From positions 115 to 64,114 of the forward strand of contig NZ_LMMT01000013.1 of assembly GCF_001422365.1 (NCBI RefSeq): DNA of 64,000 nucleotides. The letters run 5' to 3'. Positions 31,063-39,286 of this stretch are shown here, in pieces. The notes under the pieces are model-generated. The model did no database searches. It saw nothing but the letters and a program-made list of their open reading frames with translations, and had not been told where the DNA came from. The position numbers and the translations under genes were made by a program. Source of the stretch: Pseudorhodoferax sp. Leaf265 (GTDB taxonomy: Bacteria; Pseudomonadota; Gammaproteobacteria; Burkholderiales; Burkholderiaceae_C). Positions within the stretch are counted from its first letter, which is position 1. Each line of letters opens with the position of its first letter.

Positions 31063-31377
31063 TCATTCATCGAGCGGGAGTGGCTGGGGAGGCATTGCGT
31101 CCGAGTTTGGGCGCTCGGCGCGAAACTTTGTCAGAGCCGCTTCGATAGCAGCAAAGGTGAATCTGGAGCTCCCATTTACCCGCCGCAAGAACTCGTCCAT
31201 TGCGACGCTTCGACCTTTTGGTGCACGGCGCTGCGCAGCAATTGGAGGCTCCGCGTTGGAAGCGGTATCGGCTGGATTTTCTTCGCTGCGTATTGCTAGC
31301 ACGGCACCGCGTGGGTCGATACCGCCGTGGCGGCTTGTCGCAGGTGGTGATTGAAGATGCGGGTTCGGTTGTCTCAT
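31063..31377 (-). CDS. 104-residue hypothetical accessory protein
   Basis: Disordered Pro-rich N-terminus and a helical C-terminus (SVAMDEFLRRVNGSSRFTFAAIEAALTKFRAERP). The ATG overlaps the preceding stop as ATGA, so it is coupled to the 121-residue gene. Not recognised. Confidence 0.5.
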   Translation of the reverse strand: MRQPNPHLQSPPATSRHGGIDPRGAVLAIRSEENPADTASNAEPPIAAQRRAPKGRSVAMDEFLRRVNGSSRFTFAAIEAALTKFRAERPNSDAMPPQPLPLDE

Positions 31378-31739
31378 GGACTCTCCTCCTCCGCTTGATT
31401 CGGCTCGGTGAACAGCGAGGCAATGTCATCGGTCATGTCGCGCTCCTCGACGATGCTGTGTCGCTCTCGAAAGAGCCGCCAAAGGCAAAATGCGTCGCTA
31501 TTCAATCCTGGGCGTCTGCTGAGCAGGTAGACGTGGCCATCAGCTGTGACGACTCGTCTCGTGACTGGGTCAACTACGGCAATTGGCGAACTGACCTGCC
31601 CTGTGCATCCTTCTCGGCGAAATCCGATGAGAAAGGTGGGCCATGGCTTCGTCCGACCATACAGGGGCACCGACAGCGCCGACCATGCGTCCAGAGTTTT
31701 GGTGGGAGCCGAAGCAATTGGCGAAACCTTCCAGTCCAT
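31374..31739 (-). CDS. 121-residue hypothetical accessory protein
   Basis: The central block TFLIGFRREGCTGQVSSPIAVVDPVTRRVVTADGHVYLLSRRPG is beta-rich and well ordered; the C-terminus (MTDDIASLFTEPNQAEEESP) is acidic. Proteins of this size and pattern are found on islands and plasmids of beta- and gamma-proteobacteria; no function known. The start has no good ribosome site. Confidence 0.5.
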   Translation of the reverse strand: MDWKVSPIASAPTKTLDAWSALSVPLYGRTKPWPTFLIGFRREGCTGQVSSPIAVVDPVTRRVVTADGHVYLLSRRPGLNSDAFCLWRLFRERHSIVEERDMTDDIASLFTEPNQAEEESP

Positions 31740-31791
31740 TCAGTGCCGTTTCACAGGAGGAGATGGGTATAGGCAGTGGCTGAACAGTCGC

Positions 31792-32328
31792 TCAAGCACA
31801 TGACTCAAGCGGCGCCGGTGCCATAAGCGGTTCCGTCTTTCTCGTGGAAATTCTTGATTGAACGCCATATGCGATGCCGGTATGAGGCGCGCGCCAAACC
31901 ACTGGCAGCGCGTTCCGGAGGTTCGCGCTGCGGCGCACATCGCCCTCCGCTATCTGGAGAACGCAGCCTGTTCTCAATTTGAGCTCGACCTGCTGGTGGT
32001 CCGCGGTAGCAGACAGGCACTCCACTTCACCAAATTCATGTGACCCTGAGTCCTCGTGGCTGCACGAGACCATCAGGCGGTCGATGTGCACACGCGGGTC
32101 CCGCGTCAGTTGGATAACGCTGCTGGCTGACACATGTACGAACTGCACTCGGGCGTCGTCATAGGACGTTTTCAGCCTGCCGCCCACAAGAAAGACCATG
32201 CAACCCAGAACCTGCGCCGCTGAGTAGTAGCTGTGTTGGAGCAGATGAAGGCTGGGGTCGCGCGGGGACAGCTCGTCATCCAGCGAAACGCGGAATGCTC
32301 CAAAGGGTTCGGTCATGGTTGTCGTCAC
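31792..32328 (-). CDS. 178-residue hypothetical accessory protein
   Basis: Not recognised. It has a beta-rich core (VQFVHVSASSVIQLTRDPRVHIDRLMVSCS) and an N-terminal HLLQHSYYSAAQVLGCMVFLVGG that is mildly hydrophobic. The start may be GTG at 32,328 or the ATG four codons later. It is the first gene of a minus-strand block of four or five small genes and lies back to back with the 15-bp repeat array. Confidence 0.5.
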   Translation of the reverse strand: MTTTMTEPFGAFRVSLDDELSPRDPSLHLLQHSYYSAAQVLGCMVFLVGGRLKTSYDDARVQFVHVSASSVIQLTRDPRVHIDRLMVSCSHEDSGSHEFGEVECLSATADHQQVELKLRTGCVLQIAEGDVRRSANLRNALPVVWRAPHTGIAYGVQSRISTRKTEPLMAPAPLESCA

Positions 32329-32381
32329 TTATCTCGTATCAGGCGCACCGACGTGAGGCCATGTCGCCAAGAGGCGGGAGT

Positions 32382-32456
32382 GTAGATGTATAGGCAGTAG
32401 ATGTATAGCGTGTAGATGTTTGGGCTGTAGAAGTCTGCGCAGTAGATGTTTAGGCT
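32382..32456 (+). repeat. Five tandem 15-bp repeats, likely operator array
   Basis: Consecutive units are gtagatgtataggca, gtagatgtatagcgt, gtagatgtttgggct, gtagaagtctgcgca and gtagatgtttaggct. They lie between two divergent genes and end 41 bp before the XRE regulator start, so they are a candidate binding array for that regulator. They are too short, and without spacers, to be a CRISPR. Confidence 0.7.
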
Positions 32457-32497
32457 GCGCGTTCTTTTTAGACAGCCCCTGTGAGAGCCAACGGTCG

Positions 32498-32752
32498 ATG
32501 AGTGAGCCGAATCAAGTGTTGACTGCGCGGATGCTCCTCTCGGCGAACGTAGCCGCGCTGCGAATGAAGCAGCGGATTTCTCAGGAGCGCTTGGGTGAAT
32601 TGGCCGGCTTCCACAGGACCTACATCAGCCAACTTGAGCGTGGTCTCTCAAACGTCACTGTGGACAACATAGAGAAGCTTGCCGCCGTGCTCGGAGTACC
32701 GGTCGCCTCCTTGCTAGAGAAGCCTAGTGGCGGTGAAGCACCTGACAAGTAG
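32498..32752 (+). CDS. XRE family transcriptional regulator, 84 residues
   Basis: A single helix-turn-helix domain: LSANVAALRMKQRISQERLGELAGFHRTYISQLERGLSNVTVDNIEKLAAVLGVPVASLL. This is the compact layout of C-proteins and phage-type repressors with no sensor domain. The ATG at 32,498 is chosen because the frame upstream runs into the repeat array. It probably controls itself and the divergent gene block through the 15-bp repeats. Confidence 0.8.
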   Translation: MSEPNQVLTARMLLSANVAALRMKQRISQERLGELAGFHRTYISQLERGLSNVTVDNIEKLAAVLGVPVASLLEKPSGGEAPDK

Positions 32753-33296
32753 AGGGCATATCGGCGTCTTGCGCTGATGCCTCAACGGCAGCTGGAGGCC
32801 TGCAGCGGGCTAGTCGCTCCTGGCGTCATGGAGATGCATTGCTCTTCGGCGGCAAGCGTCTGCGCGGTCATTCAGTTCCAGTGCTCCTGCCTCGTTGGAA
32901 GCGATGTGAGCAGGCTCGCACTGAATTGGAAGCCACACTCGCCACGGCTGCGCTGCTCCCCTTCCTTGCTGCCAGAGCGGTAACCGCCGCCCAAAGTTTT
33001 CCACTGGAATTAAACAGGTGATTCACATGTTGTTCACACCCTCTCGCACTCTCCCCGCTACAACTGCGCTGACGCGCCCTTCGGGCTTGCCTCACTAGAA
33101 AGAATTAACTTTCCCACAGAGAAAACACCACAGAACGGGTGCTCGCAAAGCCTCAAAGCCATCATCATGAGCATCAAGGGGCCCCAAGACCACGACAGAA
33201 GTAGGGTCGAAGGTGTCCATGTGCGAAGCTTGCTCACGGACACCGTTGGGGTTGGACCAGAAACGGGAAAGTCACGAAAAAACAATGAGTTAAGCT
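32753..33296. other. Gene-poor stretch at the island edge
   Basis: No convincing gene in 544 bp. It holds a 33-bp imperfect palindrome at 33,212-33,244 and an AT-rich, A-tract-containing stretch just before 33,297 (cacgaaaaaacaatgag). The base composition changes here from island to chromosome. Confidence 0.5.
33212..33244. repeat. 33-bp imperfect palindrome at island border
   Basis: ggtgtcc at the left end pairs with ggacacc at the right, and the interior (gtg...cac, cgaagcttg) continues the symmetry with 3 mismatches and one wobble in 16 positions. It could be a recombination or regulator site, or a terminator; no T run follows. Confidence 0.45.
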
Positions 33297-33449
33297 ATGT
33301 CCATTTTTGTCGCACTTGCCAAGGACGGCCACCTGCATGCGCCCAGCGACTACGTGCACCGCGGCTGCCGTGTCGTGGCCAACCCGTTGGGCTATGCCAA
33401 GAACGGCGAGCAGGAAGGCTTCCGCCCCCAGTTGCTCATCGAGATCTGA
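33297..33449 (+). pseudogene. 3' tail of a metallophosphoesterase gene
   Basis: 50 codons with KDGHLHAPSDYVHRGCRVVANPLGYAKNGEQ and FRPQLLIEI before the stop. GHxHxPxDY plus RVVxNPxGY is the end of calcineurin-like phosphoesterases, whose first 200 or so residues are missing. The G+C content jumps here, so the gene was probably cut when the island arrived. The ATG at 33,297 is created at the joint and may or may not be used. Confidence 0.65.
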
Positions 33450-33569
33450 GCGCGCCCAGCATTTCGTCGCAACTTCTTACGTTTCGAAATCACCATGTGC
33501 GACCAGGGTTGTCGCACGCGCGCTATCTTGCTCTTCGTCCATCCCGTCATCGCGCACAGGAGCCACCGT

Positions 33570-34106
33570 ATGAAAAGCGTCTGGTCACCTACCCTGGCAT
33601 GGTTTTTTGCCATCCTGGCCGCGCTGTTGCTCGCTGTGGCGGCGCCCACGGAATCGAGCGTGATGGGACGCCTGCCGAACCTGCAGGCACGCCAACTCGA
33701 CCAGCGGCCGCTGGCCTTGCCCGAAGGCCTGGATGCCGACCGCACCTTGGCCCTCATCAGCTTCCACCGCGACCAGCGTCCCGCCGTCGACAGCTGGATC
33801 GACGGCCTGCAGCTGGGCGGTGATGCCTCCGTGCGCTGGCTGCGCATGCTGGTGGTCAACGATCCCGGCGACGCAGCCGAGCGCGGCATGATCGAGAACC
33901 GCTTGCGCGAGCGCTACGCGCAGGAAAAGGCCACCGTGGTGCCTGTGTTCACCGACCGTGCAGCCTTCGCGCGCTCCACCGGCCTGTCCGGCGTGGAACT
34001 GCCGCATGTGGTGGTGCTGAACCGCCGCGGCGAGGTGCTGGCCCGTGTCGAAGGTCCGTTCGACGCCGAGAAGGCCCGCGCGCTGCGCGCCACGCTGGGC
34101 GAATAG
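33570..34106 (+). CDS. Exported thioredoxin-fold-like protein
   Basis: 178 residues. An N-terminal hydrophobic signal or anchor (LAWFFAILAALLLAVAAP) is followed by a thioredoxin-like alternation of strands and helices (TLALISFHRDQRP, RWLRMLVVNDPGD, VVPVFTDRAAFARSTGLSGVELPHVVVLNRRGEVLARVEGP). The cis-Pro position (ELPHVVV) is present, but there is no CxxC, so it is not a redox enzyme. Function unknown. The first intact chromosomal gene after the border, ending 1 bp before the ArgP-like gene on the other strand. Confidence 0.65.
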   Translation: MKSVWSPTLAWFFAILAALLLAVAAPTESSVMGRLPNLQARQLDQRPLALPEGLDADRTLALISFHRDQRPAVDSWIDGLQLGGDASVRWLRMLVVNDPGDAAERGMIENRLRERYAQEKATVVPVFTDRAAFARSTGLSGVELPHVVVLNRRGEVLARVEGPFDAEKARALRATLGE

Positions 34107-34107
34107 A

Positions 34108-35013
34108 TCAATCGAGCGCCGCGCGCGCGGCCTGCGTCAGCGCCTGGCTGAGCCCGTCCAGCACCTCGGACTCCAGGTTCCAACAGTGCCAGTACAGCGC
34201 CACGCGCTCGGCGTGGCCAGGCGCGATGTCCACGAGTTCGCCGGCCGCCAGCAGCCCGCGCACCAGCAGTTCCGGCACCACGCTGGCGCCCCAGCCCGCC
34301 AGCACGGCGCGCACCTGGCCTTCCGAACTCGGCACGAACAGCTGGTTCAGTGCCAGCCGCGGCAGGCCCAGCCGGCTTGAGACGAACTCGCGCTGCATGT
34401 CGTCCTTGCGGTTGAAGGCCACGAACGGCACCTGGTGGAAGTTGTGCGGCGTGAGCGCACCACCCAGCCGCTGCTGCGCGAACGCCGGCGCCGCCACGGC
34501 CACATAGCGCATCGCGCCCAGCGGCACCATGCGGCAGCCGCGCAGGGCCTGGTCCAGCGTGGTCACGCAGCCCAGCACCTGGCCCTCGCGCAGCCACTCC
34601 TGCGTGAAATCCTGGTCGTCCGCAATGATCTCCAGCGGCAGGCCTTGCGCCACGGGCTCCTGCAGCGCGGGCAACACCCAGGTGGCGATGCTGTCGGCGT
34701 TCACCGCGACGGCCACGCGCTCCTGCTCGCGCAACCGGCCGCCGGACTGCGGTGCGAAGGCGCGCATGTCGCGGTCCAGGTCGGCACGCAGCAGCCGCAG
34801 CTGGCGCGTGTGCTTGAGCAGCAGTTGGCCGGCCGGCGTAGCCTTGAGCGGGCGCCGCACCAGCAGCACGGTGCCGGCCTGCGCCTCCAGTGCCTGCAGG
34901 CGCTGCGACACCGCCGACTGGGTGATGTGCAGGCGCTGCGCGGCGCGCTCGAAGCCGCCCTCCTCGACGATGGCGGCCAGGCATTCCAGCGCATCGGGAT
35001 CGAACATGTGCAT
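34108..35013 (-). CDS. LysR regulator, ArgP/IciA type
   Basis: 301 residues. The winged HTH (LECLAAIVEEGGFERAAQRLHITQSAVSQRLQALE) matches ArgP/IciA, including GFERAAQxLxITQSAVSQR; the effector domain follows. ArgP proteins sense lysine/arginine and usually control LysE/ArgO exporters. Here the divergent neighbour is an MFS transporter instead, so the target may differ. The start at 35,013 (MHMFDPDAL) is near the divergent promoter; a downstream ATG at 35,007 is possible. Confidence 0.85.
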   Translation of the reverse strand: MHMFDPDALECLAAIVEEGGFERAAQRLHITQSAVSQRLQALEAQAGTVLLVRRPLKATPAGQLLLKHTRQLRLLRADLDRDMRAFAPQSGGRLREQERVAVAVNADSIATWVLPALQEPVAQGLPLEIIADDQDFTQEWLREGQVLGCVTTLDQALRGCRMVPLGAMRYVAVAAPAFAQQRLGGALTPHNFHQVPFVAFNRKDDMQREFVSSRLGLPRLALNQLFVPSSEGQVRAVLAGWGASVVPELLVRGLLAAGELVDIAPGHAERVALYWHCWNLESEVLDGLSQALTQAARAALD

Positions 35014-35071
35014 GGGGGCGATGGTATGGTCAGCGCCATCACAAGAGGAGACGGCGCCGCGCGCCACACCG

Positions 35072-36301
35072 ATGAAGATCTTCTACGGCTGGCGCATGGT
35101 CGGCGCGGGTGGCGGCCTGCAGTTCCTGCAGGCCATGTTGCTGCAACAGGCCTTCGGCGCCTACGTCGCCGTGCTGGCCGAAGAGCGCGGCTGGAGCAAG
35201 ACCACGCTGTCGGGGGCCGCCGCCATGCAGTCGGCGGAATCGGCACTGCTGGGCCCGGTGCTGGGCTGGCTGGTGGACCGGATCGGCCCGCGCGCCATGA
35301 TCCGCGCCGGCGTGCTGGCCTTCGGTGTCGGCTTCATGCTGCTGAGCCGCATCGACAGCGTGGCCGGCTTCTACATGGCCGTGGCCGTCATCGCCATCGG
35401 CACCAGCCTGTCGGGCTACTTCCCCATCAACGTCGCCGTGATCCGCTGGTTCTCGCGCAAGCGTGCGCGGGCGCTCTCGGCCATGAACCTAGGCATGGCC
35501 ATGGGCGGGCTGTTCGTGCCCATCGTGGCCTGGTCGCTGGTGGCCAACGGCTGGCGCGCCACGGCCTTCGCCTCGGGCGTGCTGTCCATCGTGGTCGGCT
35601 GGCCGCTGGCCTCGATGTTCCGCAGCCGGCCCGAGGACCACGGCGCGACCGTGGACGGCGACCCCGTCGCGCCACCACCGGCTGACGGCAGCAGTGCGGC
35701 ACCCGCCGTGGTGCCGCAACGCGAGTTCACCGCGCGCGAGGCGCTGCGCACGCGCGCCTTCTGGCTGCTGGGCCTGGGCCACGGCTTCGCGTTGCTGGTG
35801 GTCACGGCCGTCAACGTGCACGCCATCAGCCACATGAAGGAAGGCCTGGGCTACAGCGTGGCGCAGGCCGCGCTGGTCATCACGCTCCTGACCGGTGCGC
35901 AGATCGGCGGCGTGCTGCTGGGCTGGCTGATCGGCGACCGCTACGACAAGCGCTACCTCTCGGCCGGCTGCATGCTGGCGCACGGCGTAGCGCTGCTGCT
36001 GCTGACCTACGGCCACCACGCCACGGCCATGGTGGCCGCCTTCGCGGTGCTGCACGGCGCGGCCTGGGGCCTGCGCGGCCCGCTCATGCAGGCGATCCGT
36101 GCCGACTATTTCGGCCGCAACGCGATCGGCATGATCCTGGGCCTGTCGACGCTGATCATCGCCATCGGCCAGGTGGCAGGGCCGCTGGTGGCCGGCGTGC
36201 TGGTCGACCTGACAGGCAACTACCGCGCCGGCTTCACGGTGCTGGCGCTGCTGGCGGCCAGCGGCTCGCTGCTGTTCCTGCTCGCGCGCAAGCCCGGCTG
36301 A
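35072..36301 (+). CDS. MFS transporter, oxalate/formate-antiporter-like
   Basis: 409 residues with about 12 transmembrane helices in two halves. MKIFYGWRMVGAGGGLQFLQ is the start seen in monocarboxylate/OFA-type MFS proteins. The cytoplasmic loop after helix 2 has LVDRIGPRAMI, the MFS motif A region, repeated in the second half as LIGDRYDKRYLSAGC. A proline-rich loop separates the halves. It is divergent from the ArgP-like gene, separated by 58 bp. The substrate is unknown, probably an organic acid. Confidence 0.82.
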   Translation: MKIFYGWRMVGAGGGLQFLQAMLLQQAFGAYVAVLAEERGWSKTTLSGAAAMQSAESALLGPVLGWLVDRIGPRAMIRAGVLAFGVGFMLLSRIDSVAGFYMAVAVIAIGTSLSGYFPINVAVIRWFSRKRARALSAMNLGMAMGGLFVPIVAWSLVANGWRATAFASGVLSIVVGWPLASMFRSRPEDHGATVDGDPVAPPPADGSSAAPAVVPQREFTAREALRTRAFWLLGLGHGFALLVVTAVNVHAISHMKEGLGYSVAQAALVITLLTGAQIGGVLLGWLIGDRYDKRYLSAGCMLAHGVALLLLTYGHHATAMVAAFAVLHGAAWGLRGPLMQAIRADYFGRNAIGMILGLSTLIIAIGQVAGPLVAGVLVDLTGNYRAGFTVLALLAASGSLLFLLARKPG

Positions 36302-36396
36302 GCCTGTCGCCCGCGCGTCGGGGCCATTGGCCCCTTCAGAGCACGGCCGGGATGGGGCTCCTAGAATTTTCGCTTTGCCAGCCAGCCACCAGCGCC

Positions 36397-36972
36397 ATGC
36401 CTCTTCCGCCGCCAGCCCCCCGCGCGCCCGCCCACGACCGCCACATCAGTTACCGCGGCTTCCACCGCGAGGACGGCCTGTGGGACATCGAGGGCCACCT
36501 GCGCGACACCAAGCCCTACGGCAAGACCGTGCGTGGCCGCGAGCGCGCCGCCGGTGCGCCCGTGCACGACATGGAGGTGCGCGTGACCATCGACGACAAC
36601 ATGACCATCGTCGACATCCACGCCGCGATGCTGACCACCCCGTTCGAGGAATGCCCGCGCGCCGAGCCCCCCGTGCGCCAGCTGATCGGCGCCACGCTGG
36701 GCCGCGGCTGGCGCCGTGCACTGGACGAGGCCATCGGCAGCACGCGCGGCTGCACCCATTTGCGCGAGTTGCTGTTCGGCACGGCCACGGCCGCGTTCCA
36801 GACCCTGGGGGCCTACCGCGACCACCTGCGCCAGCAGCGCGGCGAGCCCGAGCCCGTGCGCACCACCCCACCCTTCTTCATGGGCGGCTGCATGTCCTGG
36901 GACTTCGATGGCCCGGTGATCGCACGCATCGCCCCCCAATTCATCGGCTGGCACCGCCGCCAGGAGAACTGA
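36397..36972 (+). CDS. DUF2889 family protein
   Basis: 191 residues. The pattern RHISYRGFHREDGLWDIEGHLRDTKPYGK ... MEVRVTIDDNMTIVDIHAAMLTTPFEECP ... GCTHLRELLFGTATAAFQTL is DUF2889. The CTHL cysteine-histidine may bind metal. Function unknown; often linked to aromatic-degradation or lipid genes in beta-proteobacteria. It is followed after 1 bp by the FrnE-like gene, so they share a transcript. Confidence 0.75.
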   Translation: MPLPPPAPRAPAHDRHISYRGFHREDGLWDIEGHLRDTKPYGKTVRGRERAAGAPVHDMEVRVTIDDNMTIVDIHAAMLTTPFEECPRAEPPVRQLIGATLGRGWRRALDEAIGSTRGCTHLRELLFGTATAAFQTLGAYRDHLRQQRGEPEPVRTTPPFFMGGCMSWDFDGPVIARIAPQFIGWHRRQEN

Positions 36973-36973
36973 C

Positions 36974-37624
36974 ATGGATCCGCTGCGCATCGACATCGTC
37001 TCCGACGTGGTCTGCCCCTGGTGCTACATCGGCAAGCGCCGGCTCGAGGCCGCGTTGGCCAGCCCCGAGGCGGCCGGCCTGCCGCCCGTGCAGATCACCT
37101 GGCACCCGTTCCAGCTCAACCCCGAGCTGCCGGCCGAAGGCATCGCCCGCAAGGCCTACCTCGAAGAGAAATTCGGCGGCCCCGAACGCGCCGCCGCGAT
37201 CTACGAGCGCGTGCGCGCCGCCGGCCGCACGGCCGGGCTGGAGCTCAACATCGACGGCATCACGCGCCAGCCCAACACGCGCCTGGCCCACGCGCTGATC
37301 GACTTCGCGCAGCGCAGCGGTGCCGACGCCACCGACATGAAGGAGCGCCTGCTGCGCGCCTACTTCATCGAGAACCGCTTCGTCGGCGATGCCGAGGTGC
37401 TGGCCGCCATCGCGGCCGAGGCCGGCCTGGACGCCGCAGCCGCACGCGCGCACCTGAACGACCCCGAAGCCCTGGCCGCCATCGACCAGGCCGACCAGGA
37501 AGCGCGCCAGATGGGCGTGAGCGGCGTGCCCTTCTTCATCTTCAACCGCAAGCTCGCAGTGTCGGGCGCGCAGGAGCCGGCCACGCTGATCGGCGCGATG
37601 CGCCAGGCTGTCGAGCAGGCCTGA
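36974..37624 (+). CDS. DsbA-family oxidoreductase, FrnE-like
   Basis: 216 residues. DIVSDVVCPWCYIGKRRLEAAL holds the CPWC active site; the cis-Pro appears in GVSGVPFFIFNRK near residue 181. No signal peptide, so it is cytosolic like FrnE. The family uses dithiol/disulfide exchange and has been linked to stress resistance. Coupled to DUF2889 upstream. Confidence 0.88.
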   Translation: MDPLRIDIVSDVVCPWCYIGKRRLEAALASPEAAGLPPVQITWHPFQLNPELPAEGIARKAYLEEKFGGPERAAAIYERVRAAGRTAGLELNIDGITRQPNTRLAHALIDFAQRSGADATDMKERLLRAYFIENRFVGDAEVLAAIAAEAGLDAAAARAHLNDPEALAAIDQADQEARQMGVSGVPFFIFNRKLAVSGAQEPATLIGAMRQAVEQA

Positions 37625-37681
37625 GCTCCTGCAAGCAGGAGACCCGCGCGCAGCGCCTGTTTCGCTGGGCACGGGAGCCGC

Positions 37682-38089
37682 TCACGGCTGGCCGTCGCAG
37701 CTCTGCCCCACGCCGGCCAGGCCCACCCAAGGCAGGCGCCGACGCGTCCAGATCTCCCGCTGTGGTGTGCCCAGTGCATGCCGCTGCTGCAGCACGCCGG
37801 TGCGCAGCGAATACGACGGCGGTTTTTCCACGGCACAGGCGTAGAGCGGGCTGCCGCAGTTGCCGCAGAACGCGAGCAGCCGCTTCGCGCCGCTGGCGGC
37901 CGTCTTGACGTAAGTGCGCGGCTCGCCCCGCAGCAGCCGGAAGCTGGCCGCCGGTGCGGAAATGTTGGCCCGGAAGGCTGAGCCGGAATGCGTCTGGCAG
38001 TCCGTGCAATGGCAGACCGTGGTGGTGCCCGGTTCCACCTGCGCCTCGAACGCGATCGCACCGCAGTGGCATTGGCCTTCGACTTTCAT
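37682..38089 (-). CDS. GFA-family (Gfa-like, zinc-binding) protein
   Basis: 135 residues. Cysteine clusters are GQCHCGAIAF, CHCTDCQTHSG and FCGNCGSPLY, the full zinc set of glutathione-dependent formaldehyde-activating enzyme domains. It could act in formaldehyde detoxification or as an unrelated small zinc enzyme; most members are uncharacterised. Monocistronic. Confidence 0.82.
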   Translation of the reverse strand: MKVEGQCHCGAIAFEAQVEPGTTTVCHCTDCQTHSGSAFRANISAPAASFRLLRGEPRTYVKTAASGAKRLLAFCGNCGSPLYACAVEKPPSYSLRTGVLQQRHALGTPQREIWTRRRLPWVGLAGVGQSCDGQP

Positions 38090-38143
38090 GCTGTTCCTCG
38101 GTGTTGGTGCGGACCGCTTCGATGATCGCTCACCGCGACGGGC

Positions 38144-38941
38144 TCACACTGGCGCGTAGTCCCCGGTGCCCTCCGGCCACGCCGTCAGCACCTCATACCC
38201 CTGCGGCGTCACCGCCACCATGTGCTCCCACTGTGCCGACAGCGAGCCGTCCTGGGTCACCACGGTCCAGCCATCGGCCAGTTCCCGCGTCCCGGCCTTG
38301 CCCGCGTTGAGCATCGGTTCGATGGTGAACACCATGCCGGCCTCCAGCCGGAGCCCTTCGCCGCGATTGCCGTAGTGCAGCACGTCGGGCGCCTCGTGGT
38401 AGTTGCGCCCGATGCCATGGCCGCAGTACTCGCGCACCACGCTGAAGTGCGCGTGCTGCGCGACGGTCTGGATGGCATGGCCGATGTCGCCCAGCGTGGC
38501 GCCGGGGCGCACCTGCCGGATGCCGGCGCGCATGGCCTCGTAGGTGGTGTCGACCAGGCGGCGCGCCAGCGGGCTCGGGCTGCCGACGCAGAACATGCGG
38601 CTGGTGTCGCCGAACCAGCCGTCGTGGATGACGGCCACGTCGATGTTGACGATGTCGCCCTTCTTGAGGATCCTGTCGGGCGAAGGTATGCCGTGGCACA
38701 CGACGTGGTTGACCGAGGTCAGCACGGTCTTCGGATAGCCCTGGTAGCCGATGTTGGCAGGCCTGGCGCGCTGCACCTGCACGATGTGCGCGTGGCAGAT
38801 GCGGTCGAGTTCCTCGGTGCTCACGCCCGGCACCACATGCGGTGCGATGACGCTGAGCACCTCTGCGGCCAGGCGCCCGGCTTTCCGCGCCTTGGCGATT
38901 TCCTCGGGCGACTTGATGGCGATGGTGCGCGGCATCAGCAT
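38144..38941 (-). CDS. map: Type I methionine aminopeptidase
   Basis: 265 residues. Two-metal ligands are all visible: Asp pair in VNIDVAVIHDGWFGDTSRMF, His in YCGHGIGRNYHEAP, Glu in FTIEPML and Glu in AQWEHMVAVT. It has no N-terminal zinc finger, so it is type Ia. It follows a ParD-like gene by 4 bp, so it is cotranscribed and is likely a second, not the housekeeping, copy. Start ATG at 38,941; an ATG two codons later is also possible. Confidence 0.9.
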   Translation of the reverse strand: MLMPRTIAIKSPEEIAKARKAGRLAAEVLSVIAPHVVPGVSTEELDRICHAHIVQVQRARPANIGYQGYPKTVLTSVNHVVCHGIPSPDRILKKGDIVNIDVAVIHDGWFGDTSRMFCVGSPSPLARRLVDTTYEAMRAGIRQVRPGATLGDIGHAIQTVAQHAHFSVVREYCGHGIGRNYHEAPDVLHYGNRGEGLRLEAGMVFTIEPMLNAGKAGTRELADGWTVVTQDGSLSAQWEHMVAVTPQGYEVLTAWPEGTGDYAPV

Positions 38942-38945
38942 CGGT

Positions 38946-39203
38946 TCAGTGCCTGGCCTTCGCTGCTACCCGGGGCTTCCCGCTGGGCGGTGGCGCCACG
39001 GCCGCCGTGATGTCGAAGCCACCCGCCAACTCGGCCCGCACCAGCATCTGGCAGATGTCGCGGTGGTCGAGTTCCGGATGCATCTCGCTCAGCATGCCGA
39101 TGCGCATCCAGTGCTCGGCCTGCGCGTTGATGGAACGGCTCAGCGCGTTGCCTGCCACGCGCAGGTTCTCGTGCATGAGGTCTGAAATCTTGACGATGCC
39201 CAT
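38946..39203 (-). CDS. ParD-like antitoxin-fold protein
   Basis: 85 residues. MGIVKISDLMHENLRVAGNALSRSINAQAEHWMRIGMLSE is the ParD-like family (ribbon-helix-helix type N-terminus). The usual ParE toxin is not next to it; a methionine aminopeptidase is. ParD-like proteins of this family often precede map genes in beta-proteobacteria. It is probably an autorepressor using the repeats just upstream (39,214-39,241). Confidence 0.75.
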   Translation of the reverse strand: MGIVKISDLMHENLRVAGNALSRSINAQAEHWMRIGMLSEMHPELDHRDICQMLVRAELAGGFDITAAVAPPPSGKPRVAAKARH

Positions 39204-39213
39204 GCGGAGATTC

Positions 39214-39241
39214 TATATGGAACGTATATGAACCATATATG
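39214..39241 (-). promoter_or_regulatory. Three TATATG repeats at 11-bp spacing, ParD-like operator
   Basis: TATATG occurs at 39,214, 39,225 and 39,236, one helical turn apart, just upstream of the ParD-like start. The outer pair also forms tatatgg/ccatata symmetry. The minus-strand reading contains a TATAGAAT-like -10 9 bases before the ATG, so the transcript may be nearly leaderless and an autoregulatory operator is likely. Confidence 0.6.
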
Positions 39242-39286
39242 CCGGCCGGCATCGCCGCATGCGCGGGCGGGCGGGCGCCCACCCGC

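Noticed and set aside
32382-32456. 15-bp repeats as a CRISPR array
   Set aside because: Units are contiguous with no spacers and too short; no cas genes occur in the window.
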